Assembly (NCBI RefSeq): GCF_024172095.1 | Contig: NZ_JAMZDX010000002.1 | Location: 620,001 to 684,000 of the forward strand | Direction: 5' to 3' | From: Kitasatospora cinereorecta | GTDB lineage: Bacteria > Actinomycetota > Actinomycetes > Streptomycetales > Streptomycetaceae | DNA: 64,000 nt | Part shown: in pieces, positions 1 to 7,844 of the stretch | Position numbering within the stretch: the stretch's first letter is position 1 | Layout: every line of letters begins with the position of its first letter | Translations under genes and position numbers: made by a program | The notes under the pieces: generated by a model | The model's input: the letters and a program-made list of their open reading frames with translations, nothing else | What the model was told of the DNA's origin: nothing | Databases searched by the model: none

Positions 1-63
1 TTGGGCGTGGCGGTCGGCGACCGCGGCGCCGAGGACGCGCAAGCGGCCTGGAAGGAGCTTTGA
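1..63 (+). CDS. C-terminal end of an unidentified protein (cut by window edge)
   Basis: An open frame enters from the left edge and ends at TGA 61-63 after 20 residues (ending AWKEL). Only one base separates its stop from the ATG of the BluB-CobT gene, so the two are probably co-transcribed and translationally coupled. The neighbourhood suggests another cobalamin-assembly gene, but the visible tail is too short to identify a family. Confidence 0.5.
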   Translation: MGVAVGDRGAEDAQAAWKEL

Positions 64-64
64 C

Positions 65-3000
65 ATGACCGATGGCGGCCACGTCCCCAGTGACGCCCCC
101 CTCGCGCCCGAGCCCGGGCCGGGCGGGCGCACGCCGGAGCAGCCGCTCGGCGCGCCCGAGGGATTCGGCGTGCCCGGCGTGCCCGGCATGCCCGTCCCCG
201 GTGCTCCGCTCGACCCCGCCGCCACCTGGGCCGCCCAGCCCCGGCCCGCGTACACCTTCCTCGACCAGCCCGACCAGCTGGACGAGGAGGAGGACGTCCT
301 GCTGATGCCCGGCCCGCAGGGCAGCTGGGGCGAGCCCATCCACGGCGCCGACGCCGCTGTCGGCGACACCGTGCCGCTGCGCACCGTCGAGGACGCCGCC
401 GCGCCCGCCGGTACGCCGGTCGCCCCGTCCTGGCCGCCGCTGGCCCCGCCCGTCCCGGGCGCCGTGGCGGAACCGGTCGCCCAGCCGGTCGCCGCCCAGC
501 CCGTCGCGCCGGTCGCCGACCCGCTGACGCAGCCTCAGGCCGCCCGTCGGCCGCTGCACGCGGGCCCGCCGATCCCGGACCCCTCGCTGATGACCGGCCA
601 CGTCCCGGTCCGCTCGCTCGCCGACCGCGGCCCCTCCACCGTCGGCGGCACCCCCGCGTACGGCGTGCCGGTCGCCCCCGGCCAGCCGGGCCAGCCGGTC
701 GCCGACCCCGCGCAGGCGTACGCCGGCGTGCCGGTGGCGCAGCCGCTCGCCCCGGAGGCCCAGCCGACCGCGCTGGACGGCTACCCGCAGCCGGTCGTGC
801 CGGTCGCCCCCGTCGCTCCGGTGGCTCCGGTGGCGCCGGTCGCTCCCGTGGCGGCGGAACTGCCGCAGCCGCCGGTCGACGGTCCGGTGGCCGCGCCGGT
901 GGAGCAGGCCCCTCCGGTCGTCCCGGTCGTCGCCGTGCCGGTCGAGGCGGTCCCGGTGGCCGAGGTCGCCCAGTCGGCCGCGGTGCCGGTCGACGCCGTG
1001 CAGCCGGTCGTGGTGCCGGTGGAGGCCGTTCCCGGGGAAGCCGTGCAGCCGGTCGCGCCCGCCGTTCCGGTCGAGCCCGTCCAGGCGGTCGACGCCGCGC
1101 AGCCGGCCGAGGCCGTGCCGCCGGTCGCCGCCGAGACGCAGACCGTCCAGCTGGCGCCGCAGGCCGAGCAGCCCGCCCCGATCGCCGTCGAGGCGCAGAG
1201 CGTCGAGCCGGCCCAGCCGATCGAGCCGGCACCCGCCGCCGAGCAGCCCGCGGCTGCCGCGGCCGCCGTCGCCAGGGCCCCCGAGCACCTGGCCGAGGTC
1301 GCCCAGCCAGGCGCGGTCGCCGTCGCGGAGGCCGTCGCCGCCCCGGCCGAGGCCGAGCAGGCGCCGGCCGCCATCCCCGCCCAGCAGGGCGGCGGCGGAC
1401 AGCACCGCCGGATCTCCGCCTTCCTCGCCGCGCCCGCCCCGGCCGGCCTGCCGGTGCCCGAGGCCGGCCTGCCCGCCGGAACCGGCGAGCTGGTCGACGC
1501 GGCCACCACCGGGACGGACACCACCGCCCAGCCGGTTGCGGAGGCCGCCGTTGCCGCCGAGCCGGTGGTGGCGGACCCGCAGCCCGTAGCCGAGCAGCCC
1601 ACCGGGGAGCAGGCCGACCCGGTGCAGGTCACCGCGGAGCAGCCCGCCGTCGAGCCGGTCGCACTCCAGCCGGAGGATGCCGCGCCCCTGGATGCCGCGC
1701 CGCTGGAGGCCGAGCAGTCCGAGCAGCCGGTGGTCGACTCCGCCGAGTCCGCCGTGGCCGAGACCCCCGCCGAGCCCGTTGCCGAGGAACCGATCGAGAC
1801 CGTGCAGACTGCCGAAGCCGCCGAGACCGCCCCCGCCCAGCCCGCCGTCCAGGTCGCCGTCCAGGCCGAGGAGCAGGCGCCCGCCGCCGAGACCGTCGAG
1901 TCGGCCGAGACCGTCGAGCGGACGGAGGCCGACGGGGACGAAGCCGCCGAGGACGCGGAGCGGGTCCCGGCCGCGCCCGGCTACGACGACGCCGGCCGCG
2001 AGGCGGTGCACCAGGTGATCCGCGAGCGCCGCGACATCCGCAACGGCTTCCGCCCCGACCCGATCCCGCACGAGGTGCTGATCCGGGTCCTGGAGGCCGC
2101 GCACACCGCGCCCAGCGTCGGCTACTCGCAGCCGTGGGACTTCGTGGTGATCCGCAACGCCAAGACCCGCCAGAAGATGCACGCCCTGGCGATGCGCCAG
2201 CGCGACGCGTACGCGGACTCGCTGCCCAAGGGCCGGGCGAAGCAGTTCAAGGAAATCAAGATCGAGGCGATCCTGGAGACGCCGGTCAACATCGTGGTGA
2301 CCGCCGACCGCACCCGCGGCGGCCGGCACACCCTGGGCCGGCACACCCAGCCGCAGATGGCGCCGTACTCGGCCGCCCTCGCCGTCGAGAACCTGTGGCT
2401 GGCCGCCCGCGCCGAGGGCCTGGGCGTCGGCTGGGTGAGCTTCTTCGACGAGGAGGAGATGGTCCGCGAGCTCGGGCTGCCCGAGCACCTGGAGGTCGTC
2501 GCCTACCTGTGCATCGGCTTCGTCGACTCCTTCCCGGACGAGCCCGAGCTGCAGCAGCAGGGCTGGGCCAAGAAGCGCCCGCTCTCCTGGGTGGTCCACG
2601 AGGAGCAGTACGGCAACCGTGCGCTGCCCGGCGAGGAGCCGCACGACCTGCTGACCGAGACCCTGCGCGGCATCCGCCCGCTGGACGCCAAGGCGCTCGG
2701 CGAGGCCTGGGACCGCCAGAAGCGGATGACCAAGCCGGCCGGCTCGCTGGGCATGCTGGAGATAATCGCCGCGCAGCTCAGCGGCCTGTCCCGGAAGTGC
2801 CCGCCGCCGATCCCGGAGCCCGGCTGCGTGGCGATCTTCGCCGGCGACCACGGCGTGCACGCCCAGGGCGTCACCCCGTGGCCGCAGGAGGTCACCGCGC
2901 AGATGGTCGCCAACTTCCTGGCCGGCGGAGCGGTGGTCAACTCCTTCGCCAACCAGGTCGGCACCGAGGTCTGCGTGATCGACGTCGGCGTCAAGAGCGA

Positions 3001-3718
3001 CCTGCCGGACGCCGTCCAGCAGGGCCGCACCACCGGTCTGCTCCCGCGCAAGGTCAAGCCGGGCACCGACGACATGACCCAGGGCCCGGCGATGAGCCGC
3101 GACGAGGCCCTGCGGGCGATCGAGGTCGGCATCGAGACCGCCCGCGACCTGGTCGCCGCCGGCAACAAGGTGCTGATCACCGGCGACATGGGCATCGCCA
3201 ACACCACCGCCTCCGCCGCCCTGATCGCCGTCTTCACCGGCGCCGACGCGGCCGACGTCACCGGCCGGGGCACCGGCATCGACGATCAGACCCACACCCG
3301 CAAGGTCGAGGTCGTCCGCCAGGCCCTCGCCCTGCACCAGCCCGACCCGGCCGACCCGATCGGCGTGCTCGCCGCCGTCGGCGGCCTCGAGCACGCGGCC
3401 ATCGCCGGCTTCCTGCTCGGCGCCGCCAGCCTGCGCACCCCGGTCATCCTCGACGGGGTCATCGCCGGCTCGGCCGCCCTGGTCGCCAAGGCCATCGCCC
3501 CCGAGGTGCTGGCCGCCTGCATCGCCGGCCACCGCTCCGCCGAGCCCGGCCACCAGGCCGCGCTCGCCAAGCTCGGCCTGCGGCCGCTGATCGACCTCGA
3601 CCTGCGGCTCGGCGAGGGCACCGGCGCCCTGCTGGCCCTCCCGCTGGTGCAGAGTGCCGCCCGCGCGATGCACGATGTAGCCACCTTCGACTCCGCCGGG
3701 GTCACCGAGAAGGCGTGA
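65..3718 (+). CDS. cobT: BluB-CobT fusion: DMB synthase plus nicotinate-nucleotide:DMB phosphoribosyltransferase
   Basis: 1217 residues in three parts. Residues ~1-640 are low complexity (Pro, Ala, Val, Glu, Gln), with a PVA repeat near residues 245-265 and no recognisable fold. Residues ~646-860 are a nitroreductase-fold domain of BluB type: RRDIR carries the Asp, and GWVS the Ser, that are conserved in BluB, which makes 5,6-dimethylbenzimidazole from reduced FMN and oxygen. Residues ~865-1215 are CobT, including GDHGVHAQGVTPWP and LGEGTG, whose Glu1184 corresponds to the catalytic base. CobT joins DMB to the ribose phosphate of nicotinate mononucleotide to give alpha-ribazole phosphate, the lower ligand of B12. 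The fusion would place synthesis and activation of DMB in one chain. ATG 65 follows the upstream stop by one base. The role of the N-terminus is unknown. Confidence 0.9.
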   Translation: MTDGGHVPSDAPLAPEPGPGGRTPEQPLGAPEGFGVPGVPGMPVPGAPLDPAATWAAQPRPAYTFLDQPDQLDEEEDVLLMPGPQGSWGEPIHGADAAVGDTVPLRTVEDAAAPAGTPVAPSWPPLAPPVPGAVAEPVAQPVAAQPVAPVADPLTQPQAARRPLHAGPPIPDPSLMTGHVPVRSLADRGPSTVGGTPAYGVPVAPGQPGQPVADPAQAYAGVPVAQPLAPEAQPTALDGYPQPVVPVAPVAPVAPVAPVAPVAAELPQPPVDGPVAAPVEQAPPVVPVVAVPVEAVPVAEVAQSAAVPVDAVQPVVVPVEAVPGEAVQPVAPAVPVEPVQAVDAAQPAEAVPPVAAETQTVQLAPQAEQPAPIAVEAQSVEPAQPIEPAPAAEQPAAAAAAVARAPEHLAEVAQPGAVAVAEAVAAPAEAEQAPAAIPAQQGGGGQHRRISAFLAAPAPAGLPVPEAGLPAGTGELVDAATTGTDTTAQPVAEAAVAAEPVVADPQPVAEQPTGEQADPVQVTAEQPAVEPVALQPEDAAPLDAAPLEAEQSEQPVVDSAESAVAETPAEPVAEEPIETVQTAEAAETAPAQPAVQVAVQAEEQAPAAETVESAETVERTEADGDEAAEDAERVPAAPGYDDAGREAVHQVIRERRDIRNGFRPDPIPHEVLIRVLEAAHTAPSVGYSQPWDFVVIRNAKTRQKMHALAMRQRDAYADSLPKGRAKQFKEIKIEAILETPVNIVVTADRTRGGRHTLGRHTQPQMAPYSAALAVENLWLAARAEGLGVGWVSFFDEEEMVRELGLPEHLEVVAYLCIGFVDSFPDEPELQQQGWAKKRPLSWVVHEEQYGNRALPGEEPHDLLTETLRGIRPLDAKALGEAWDRQKRMTKPAGSLGMLEIIAAQLSGLSRKCPPPIPEPGCVAIFAGDHGVHAQGVTPWPQEVTAQMVANFLAGGAVVNSFANQVGTEVCVIDVGVKSDLPDAVQQGRTTGLLPRKVKPGTDDMTQGPAMSRDEALRAIEVGIETARDLVAAGNKVLITGDMGIANTTASAALIAVFTGADAADVTGRGTGIDDQTHTRKVEVVRQALALHQPDPADPIGVLAAVGGLEHAAIAGFLLGAASLRTPVILDGVIAGSAALVAKAIAPEVLAACIAGHRSAEPGHQAALAKLGLRPLIDLDLRLGEGTGALLALPLVQSAARAMHDVATFDSAGVTEKA

Positions 3719-3733
3719 CAACTCGAGGGGTGA

Positions 3734-3767
3734 CCCCGTGCCGGCCCGAGGGCGCGCCGGCACGGGG
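3734..3767 (+). terminator. Stem-loop after cobT
   Basis: Perfect 11-bp GC-rich stem (3734-3744 with 3757-3767) and a 12-base loop, 16 bases after the cobT stop. There is no U run, which is common for actinobacterial terminators. It separates cobT from the following gene. Confidence 0.55.
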
Positions 3768-3820
3768 CACTCCCTTGCCCTCCCGTACGGCCGCCACCCC
3801 CACCCAGGAGCCCTGAGCCC

Positions 3821-5056
3821 ATGACCGCGCCCAGCCCCCACCCCAGCACCGAGGGGATCACCCCGTACCCGGTCGGCCTGCTGCTCGCCGGCCGCCGGGT
3901 GGTCGTCGTCGGCGGCGGCCAGGTCGCCCAGCGCCGACTGCCCGCCCTGATCGCCTCGGGCGCGGACGTCCACCTGATATCGCCCTCCACCACGCCGGCC
4001 GTCTCCGCCATGGCTGACGCCGGTGAGATCACCTGGCACGAGCGCCGGTACGCCGAGGGCGACCTCGCGGACACCTGGTACGTCCTGGTCGCCACCGACG
4101 ACCCGGCCGTCAACACCGCCGTCTCCGCCGAGGCCGAGCAGCAGCGGGTGTTCTGCTCCCGCAGCGACGACGCCTCCGCCGCCACCGCCTGGACCCCCGC
4201 CTCCGGCCACGACGGCGGCGCCACCGTCGCCGTCCTCACCGGCGACCCCCGGCACTCCGCCGCCCTGCGCGACTCCATCGTCGCCGGCCTGCGCGACGGC
4301 TCCCTCGCCGCCCGCCAGTACCGCGCCCACGCCGCCGGCGTCGCCCTGGTCGGCGGCGGCCCCGGCGACCCGGACCTGATCACCGTGCGCGGCCGCCGCC
4401 TGCTCGCCGACGCCGACGTGGTGGTCGCCGACCGCCTCGCCCCGCGCGAGCTGCTCGCCGAACTGCCCCCGCACGTCGAGGTGATCGACGCCTCCAAGAT
4501 CCCGTACGGGCGCTTCATGGCGCAGGAGGCGATCAACCAGACACTGATCGACCACGCCAAGGCCGGCAAGTTCGTGGTCCGGCTCAAGGGCGGCGACCCG
4601 TACGTGTTCGGGCGCGGCGGCGAGGAACTGCTCGCCTGCGCGGAGGCCGGCATCCCGGTCACCGTGGTCCCCGGCATCTCCAGCTCCATCAGCGTCCCGG
4701 CCGCCGTCGGCATCCCGGTCACCCACCGCGGGATGACCCACGAGTTCACCGTCATCTCCGGCCACATCGGCCCCGACGACGAGCGCTCCCTCACCAACTG
4801 GGACGCGCTCGCCCGGATGTCCGGCACGCTCGTCCTGCTGATGGCCGTCGACAAGATCGGCGCCATCGCCGCCAAGCTGATCGCCTGCGGCCGCCCCGCC
4901 GACACCCCGGTCGCCGTCGTCCAGGAAGGCACCACCGCCGCCCAGCGCCGCGTCGACGCCACCCTCGCCACCGTCGCCGAAACCGTCACCGCCGCCGGCG
5001 TGAAGCCCCCGGCCGTCATCGTCATCGGCGACGTGGTCCACGTCCTCGAGAGCTGA
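3821..5056 (+). CDS. cobA: CysG-like siroheme synthase / uroporphyrinogen-III C-methyltransferase
   Basis: 411 residues, two fused modules. Residues ~17-160 are a Rossmann domain (GGGQVAQRR at 31-39) like the precorrin-2 dehydrogenase/ferrochelatase part of CysG. Residues ~174-411 are a SAM-dependent uroporphyrinogen-III methyltransferase (VGGGPGDPDLIT, LKGGDPYVFGRGGEE near 255, VVPGISS). The enzyme methylates uroporphyrinogen III at C2 and C7 to precorrin-2, the branch point for siroheme and B12, and the N-terminal module can oxidise precorrin-2 towards siroheme. It is slightly shorter than E. coli CysG (457 residues). ATG 3821 has an AGGAG about 12 bases upstream. Its position after cobT supports a corrin role; whether the N-terminal module chelates iron cannot be told from sequence. 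Confidence 0.88.
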   Translation: MTAPSPHPSTEGITPYPVGLLLAGRRVVVVGGGQVAQRRLPALIASGADVHLISPSTTPAVSAMADAGEITWHERRYAEGDLADTWYVLVATDDPAVNTAVSAEAEQQRVFCSRSDDASAATAWTPASGHDGGATVAVLTGDPRHSAALRDSIVAGLRDGSLAARQYRAHAAGVALVGGGPGDPDLITVRGRRLLADADVVVADRLAPRELLAELPPHVEVIDASKIPYGRFMAQEAINQTLIDHAKAGKFVVRLKGGDPYVFGRGGEELLACAEAGIPVTVVPGISSSISVPAAVGIPVTHRGMTHEFTVISGHIGPDDERSLTNWDALARMSGTLVLLMAVDKIGAIAAKLIACGRPADTPVAVVQEGTTAAQRRVDATLATVAETVTAAGVKPPAVIVIGDVVHVLES

Positions 5057-5123
5057 CGACACCCCAGCGACGCGAGCCACCCTGCGGGTGACGACACCCC
5101 AGGGACGCGAGCCACCTTGCGGG
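5054..5123 (+). repeat. Two tandem 35-bp repeats beginning at the cobA stop codon
   Basis: Unit 1 (5054-5088) and unit 2 (5089-5123) differ at two positions. A degenerate third unit begins at 5124 and runs into the dispersed element. The first TGA of unit 1 is the stop codon of cobA. Confidence 0.8.
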
Positions 5124-5134
5124 TGAGGGCATCC

Positions 5135-5246
5135 CAGGGGCGCGGGGAACTGCGCGCGGCGGAAGGTACGTTGCCGCAGTCTCCCCGCCCTCCCGCCGTC
5201 CGGCTCACGCCACCACTGGTGGGCCTCGCAGTTCCCCGAGCCCCTG
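5135..5246. repeat. Dispersed inverted-repeat element (copy A), possible terminator
   Basis: Twenty-base arms 5135-5154 and 5227-5246 match with one mismatch and enclose a 72-base loop. The arm core (GGGGCGCGGGGAACTGCG) recurs as the perfect arms of the element at 55397-55471. I recognise this motif as a common Streptomyces intergenic repeat. It fills most of the gap between cobA and the methyltransferase gene, which otherwise holds nothing I can identify. Confidence 0.65.
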
Positions 5247-5281
5247 CTGGCGCAAGGCTCGCGACGTGCGAAAATCGTGCG

Positions 5282-6091
5282 GTGTCCGAGCCAATGACCG
5301 TCACCGACCCCGCCGACCCGCGTCTCGCCGACTACACCGGCCTGACCGACGTCGAGCTCCGCCGCCGTCGCGAGCCCGCCGAGGGCCTGTTCATCGCCGA
5401 GGGCGAGAAGGTCATCCGTCGCGCGCTCGGGGCGGGCTACCGGATGCGGTCGATGCTGCTCACGGCGAAGTGGCTCGGCGTCATGGACGATGTCATCGCG
5501 GCCGCCGAGGCTCCCGTCCACGTCGTGGAGCCGGCCCTCGCCGAGCAGGTCACGGGTTACCACGTGCATCGCGGTGCGCTCGCGTCGATGGAGCGCAAGC
5601 CGCTCCCGGAGGCGGCGGAGGTGCTGGCCGGGGCGCGTCGGGTGGCGGTGCTGGAGGGGCTGGTCGACCACACCAATCTCGGTGCGATCTTCCGTTCGGC
5701 GGCGGCGCTCGGGATGGATGCGGTCCTGCTCTCCCCGGACTGCGCCGATCCGCTGTACCGCCGGGCGGTGAAGACGTCGATGGGCGCCGTGTTCTCGGTC
5801 CCGTACGCGCGGTTGGAGCCGTGGCCGGCGGCTCTGGCGACGGTTCGGGAGGCGGGGTTCGAGCTGCTGGCGTTGACGCCGTCGGGCGCCGACGACCTGG
5901 CGGTGGCGGAGCCGCACCTGCTGCCCCGGGCGGCGCTGATGCTCGGCGCGGAGGGGGACGGCCTGACCGCGAAGGCGCTCGCCGCCGCGGACCGCCGGGT
6001 CCGGATCCCGATGGCGCACGGCATCGACTCGCTGAACGTCGGCGCGGCCGCAGCCGTCGCGTTCTACGCGGTCAACGCGGCCGGCCAGTAG
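5282..6091 (+). CDS. TrmH/SpoU-family RNA 2'-O-methyltransferase
   Basis: About 269 residues. The C-terminal half holds the SpoU knot motifs: NLGAIFRSA (motif 1), LGAEGDGL (motif 2) and SLNVGAAAA (motif 3). The N-terminal part (EGLFIAEGEKVIRRA) resembles the substrate-binding domain of 23S rRNA/tRNA ribose methyltransferases. It should transfer methyl from SAM to a ribose 2'-OH of rRNA or tRNA; the target base is not predictable here. Start: GTG 5282 or ATG 5294 fit where family similarity begins; neither has a strong ribosome-binding site. The frame is open further upstream, but that stretch lies in the repeat element. It converges on the XRE-cupin gene, whose stop is 21 bases away. Confidence 0.85.
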   Translation: MSEPMTVTDPADPRLADYTGLTDVELRRRREPAEGLFIAEGEKVIRRALGAGYRMRSMLLTAKWLGVMDDVIAAAEAPVHVVEPALAEQVTGYHVHRGALASMERKPLPEAAEVLAGARRVAVLEGLVDHTNLGAIFRSAAALGMDAVLLSPDCADPLYRRAVKTSMGAVFSVPYARLEPWPAALATVREAGFELLALTPSGADDLAVAEPHLLPRAALMLGAEGDGLTAKALAAADRRVRIPMAHGIDSLNVGAAAAVAFYAVNAAGQ

Positions 6092-6112
6092 AGACTCCCG
6101 CCCCTGCGCCCG

Positions 6113-6664
6113 TCAGATGTGTTCGACCACCATCACGGCGGAGGTGTCCGGCGCCAGGGCGGTGAAGATGTGCGGGGCGTCGCCGGGGTAGCTGACGTAG
6201 TCGCCGGGGCCGACCTCGACGGGTTCCTCGACGGGTCCGACCAGGGCGCGGCCGCTGCCGAGGACGACGTGCTCGGTGGTGCCGGGCATGTGCGGGTCGG
6301 AGAGCCGGGAGTCGCCGGGCTGGGCGTCGATCCGGTACACGTCGCGGCGGGCGCCGGGCGGGCAGGAGGCGAGCAGGGTGGCGGAGTAGGTCGCCTGCTC
6401 GGAGTGCATCACGGGGCCCTCGCCGAACCGGATGATTCGGACGTTCGGCCGCGGCGGGTCGACCAGGCGGCTGAACGGGACGCCGAGCGCGGCGCCGATC
6501 GCCCAGAGCGTCTCGACGCTCGGGTTGCCGGCGCCGGATTCCAGTTGCGAGAGCGTGGACTTGGCGATCCCCGCCCGCTTGGCGAGTTCGGTCATCGACA
6601 GGCCGGCGCGTTCGCGCTCCCGTCGGATGGACGCCGCGATCAGGCCGATCAGATCGGTCTCCAC
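6113..6664 (-). CDS. XRE-family regulator with C-terminal cupin domain
   Basis: 183 residues from GTG 6664. The N-terminal ~65 residues form a helix-turn-helix of XRE type (LSMTELAKRAGIAKSTLSQLESG). The C-terminal ~100 residues are a cupin barrel (HMPGTTEHVVLGSGRA, VGPGDYVSYPGDAPH), the usual layout of small-molecule-sensing repressors or activators. It is divergent from azlC, so it probably regulates that exporter and itself. GTG 6664 is preferred because GGAG lies seven bases upstream; ATG 6721 and ATG 6733 in the same frame would overlap the divergent promoter and azlC. The ligand is unknown, though branched-chain amino acids are a natural guess from the neighbour. Confidence 0.85.
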   Translation of the reverse strand: METDLIGLIAASIRRERERAGLSMTELAKRAGIAKSTLSQLESGAGNPSVETLWAIGAALGVPFSRLVDPPRPNVRIIRFGEGPVMHSEQATYSATLLASCPPGARRDVYRIDAQPGDSRLSDPHMPGTTEHVVLGSGRALVGPVEEPVEVGPGDYVSYPGDAPHIFTALAPDTSAVMVVEHI

Positions 6665-6671
6665 GTGTTCG

Positions 6672-6675
6672 CTCC
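6672..6675 (-). promoter_or_regulatory. Ribosome-binding site deciding the XRE-cupin start
   Basis: GGAG on the minus strand, seven bases before GTG 6664. This favours the short start over the two upstream ATGs. Confidence 0.5.
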
Positions 6676-6694
6676 AGACGTCGAATCGTTCGGC

Positions 6695-6724
6695 TTGACG
6701 AACGCCAGCCCAGGTGTTCATTCT
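6695..6724 (+). promoter_or_regulatory. Predicted azlC promoter
   Basis: TTGACG (6695-6700), an 18-base spacer, then CATTCT (6719-6724). Transcription would begin about seven bases later, at or next to the A of ATG 6732, so azlC mRNA is probably leaderless. Confidence 0.5.
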
Positions 6725-6743
6725 AGTGGACATGAGTTCGTCA
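6696..6743. promoter_or_regulatory. Candidate operator: inverted repeat flanking both divergent -10 boxes
   Basis: TGACGAAC (6696-6703) and GTTCGTCA (6736-6743) are perfect 8-bp inverted arms centred at 6719.5, on the shared -10 region. A second small inverted repeat, CGTTCG/CGAACG (6687-6692, 6699-6704), overlaps the left arm. This is where an autoregulatory XRE protein would be expected to bind. Confidence 0.4.
6720..6725 (-). promoter_or_regulatory. Predicted -10 box of the XRE-cupin gene
   Basis: TAGAAT on the minus strand, overlapping five of the six bases of the azlC -10 on the other strand. A weak TTCGCG (6745-6750, minus) sits 19 bases upstream. Transcription would start near 6713 and give a leader of about 50 bases. 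Confidence 0.4.
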
Positions 6744-7448
6744 TCGCGAACACCGGAGCTGGCCGCGTGGTCCCCGGCCCTGGACCGCCCCACGCTCCGG
6801 GCCATCGCCCTCGTCTGCCTCGCCGACGCCATCGTCGGCGCCTCGTTCGGCGCGATCAGCGTCTCCGGCGGCCTGCCCCTCTGGGTACCGGTCGTCCTGT
6901 CGGTGGTCGTCTTCGCCGGTGGCTCCCAGTTCGCGGCCGTCGGCGTCCTGCTGGCCGGAGGCAGCCCGCTCGCCGCGGTCGCCGCCGGTCTCGTCCTCAA
7001 CGCCCGCCTGCTCCCGTTCGGCTTCGCGGTCGCCGACCTGCTGGACGGACCGTGGTGGCGCCGCCTGCTGCGGGCCCACCTGCTCACCGACGAATCGGTC
7101 GCGTTCGCCCTGCAGCAGTCCGACCCGCGCCGCCGCCGGGCGGCCTACCTGACCTGCGGCGCAACCCTGTTCGTCAGCTGGAACATCGCCGTTCTGCTGG
7201 GCGCTGCGGCCGGTACGGCGATCGGGGACACCGACGCCCTCGGCCTGGACGCCGCCTTCCCGGCGGTGCTGCTGGCCCTGGTCCTGCCCGTTCTGCGCAC
7301 CGAACGCCCCACTCGCAACGCCGCCCTGCTCGGCGCCGCGCTGGCCGTCGCCGCCACGCCCTTCCTCCCGCCGGGCGTCCCGATCCTGCTCGCCCTCGCC
7401 GGTCTGCTCCTCGCCGGCGGACGGCGCGGGCCCGTCCCGGCGTCCTGA
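6732..7448 (+). CDS. azlC: AzlC family branched-chain amino-acid exporter, large subunit
   Basis: 238 residues, strongly hydrophobic with several membrane segments. The N-terminal ADAIVGASFGAIS and the FAGGSQFAAVG region are typical of AzlC permeases, which pair with AzlD to export branched-chain amino acids or analogues. ATG 6732 is chosen because a TTGACG/CATTCT promoter would place the transcript start at it. The gene is followed after 55 bases by azlD and is divergent from a cupin regulator, the common arrangement for this exporter. The substrate is inferred from the family. Confidence 0.87.
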   Translation: MSSSSRTPELAAWSPALDRPTLRAIALVCLADAIVGASFGAISVSGGLPLWVPVVLSVVVFAGGSQFAAVGVLLAGGSPLAAVAAGLVLNARLLPFGFAVADLLDGPWWRRLLRAHLLTDESVAFALQQSDPRRRRAAYLTCGATLFVSWNIAVLLGAAAGTAIGDTDALGLDAAFPAVLLALVLPVLRTERPTRNAALLGAALAVAATPFLPPGVPILLALAGLLLAGGRRGPVPAS

Positions 7449-7503
7449 GCCCGCCCAGCAGTTGCAGTCACCCGCCCCCCACGCGCTCCGAGGAGGACCG
7501 CCG

Positions 7504-7812
7504 ATGCCACTCTTCGCCATCGCCGCCCTGGCCGCAGGCACCCTCGCCCTGCGCCTGGCCGGCCCGACGCTCCGACAGCGGATGACCCTGCCGCCGCACA
7601 TGGAGCGGCTGCTCACCGTCGCCGCCACCGTCCTGCTGGTGGCACTGGCGGCGACCGCCGCTCTCACCCAGGGCCACGGCTTCGCCGGCTGGGCCCGCCC
7701 GCTGGGCGTCCTGGTCGGCGGCGTCCTCGCCCTGCGCCGGGCGCCCTTCCCGCTGGTGATCGTCGCCGCCGCCGGGACGACCGCTCTCCTGCGCCTCTGC
7801 GGACTCTCCTGA
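7504..7812 (+). CDS. azlD: AzlD family exporter, small subunit
   Basis: 102 residues with about four hydrophobic segments (LFAIAALAAGTLALRLAGP at the N-terminus; PFPLVIVAAAGTTALLRL at the C-terminus), the size and pattern of AzlD. It forms the exporter with AzlC. ATG 7504 follows a strong GAGGAG eight bases upstream; a longer start at 7462 has none. It converges on the M48 protease gene, 32 bases away. Confidence 0.85.
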   Translation: MPLFAIAALAAGTLALRLAGPTLRQRMTLPPHMERLLTVAATVLLVALAATAALTQGHGFAGWARPLGVLVGGVLALRRAPFPLVIVAAAGTTALLRLCGLS

Positions 7813-7844
7813 CCGACCGACCACGACCCACCGTCCGGCAGCCG

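Noticed and set aside
1..64. Cobalamin riboswitch before the BluB-CobT gene
   Set aside because: Only one base separates the gene from the upstream coding sequence, so there is no room here; a riboswitch could lie further upstream, outside the window.
240..1900. The PVA/PVE repeats of the cobT arm as a DNA-level tandem repeat
   Set aside because: The repetition is in amino-acid composition; apart from a short run near 800-850 the nucleotide units vary, so it is a low-complexity coding region and not a satellite.
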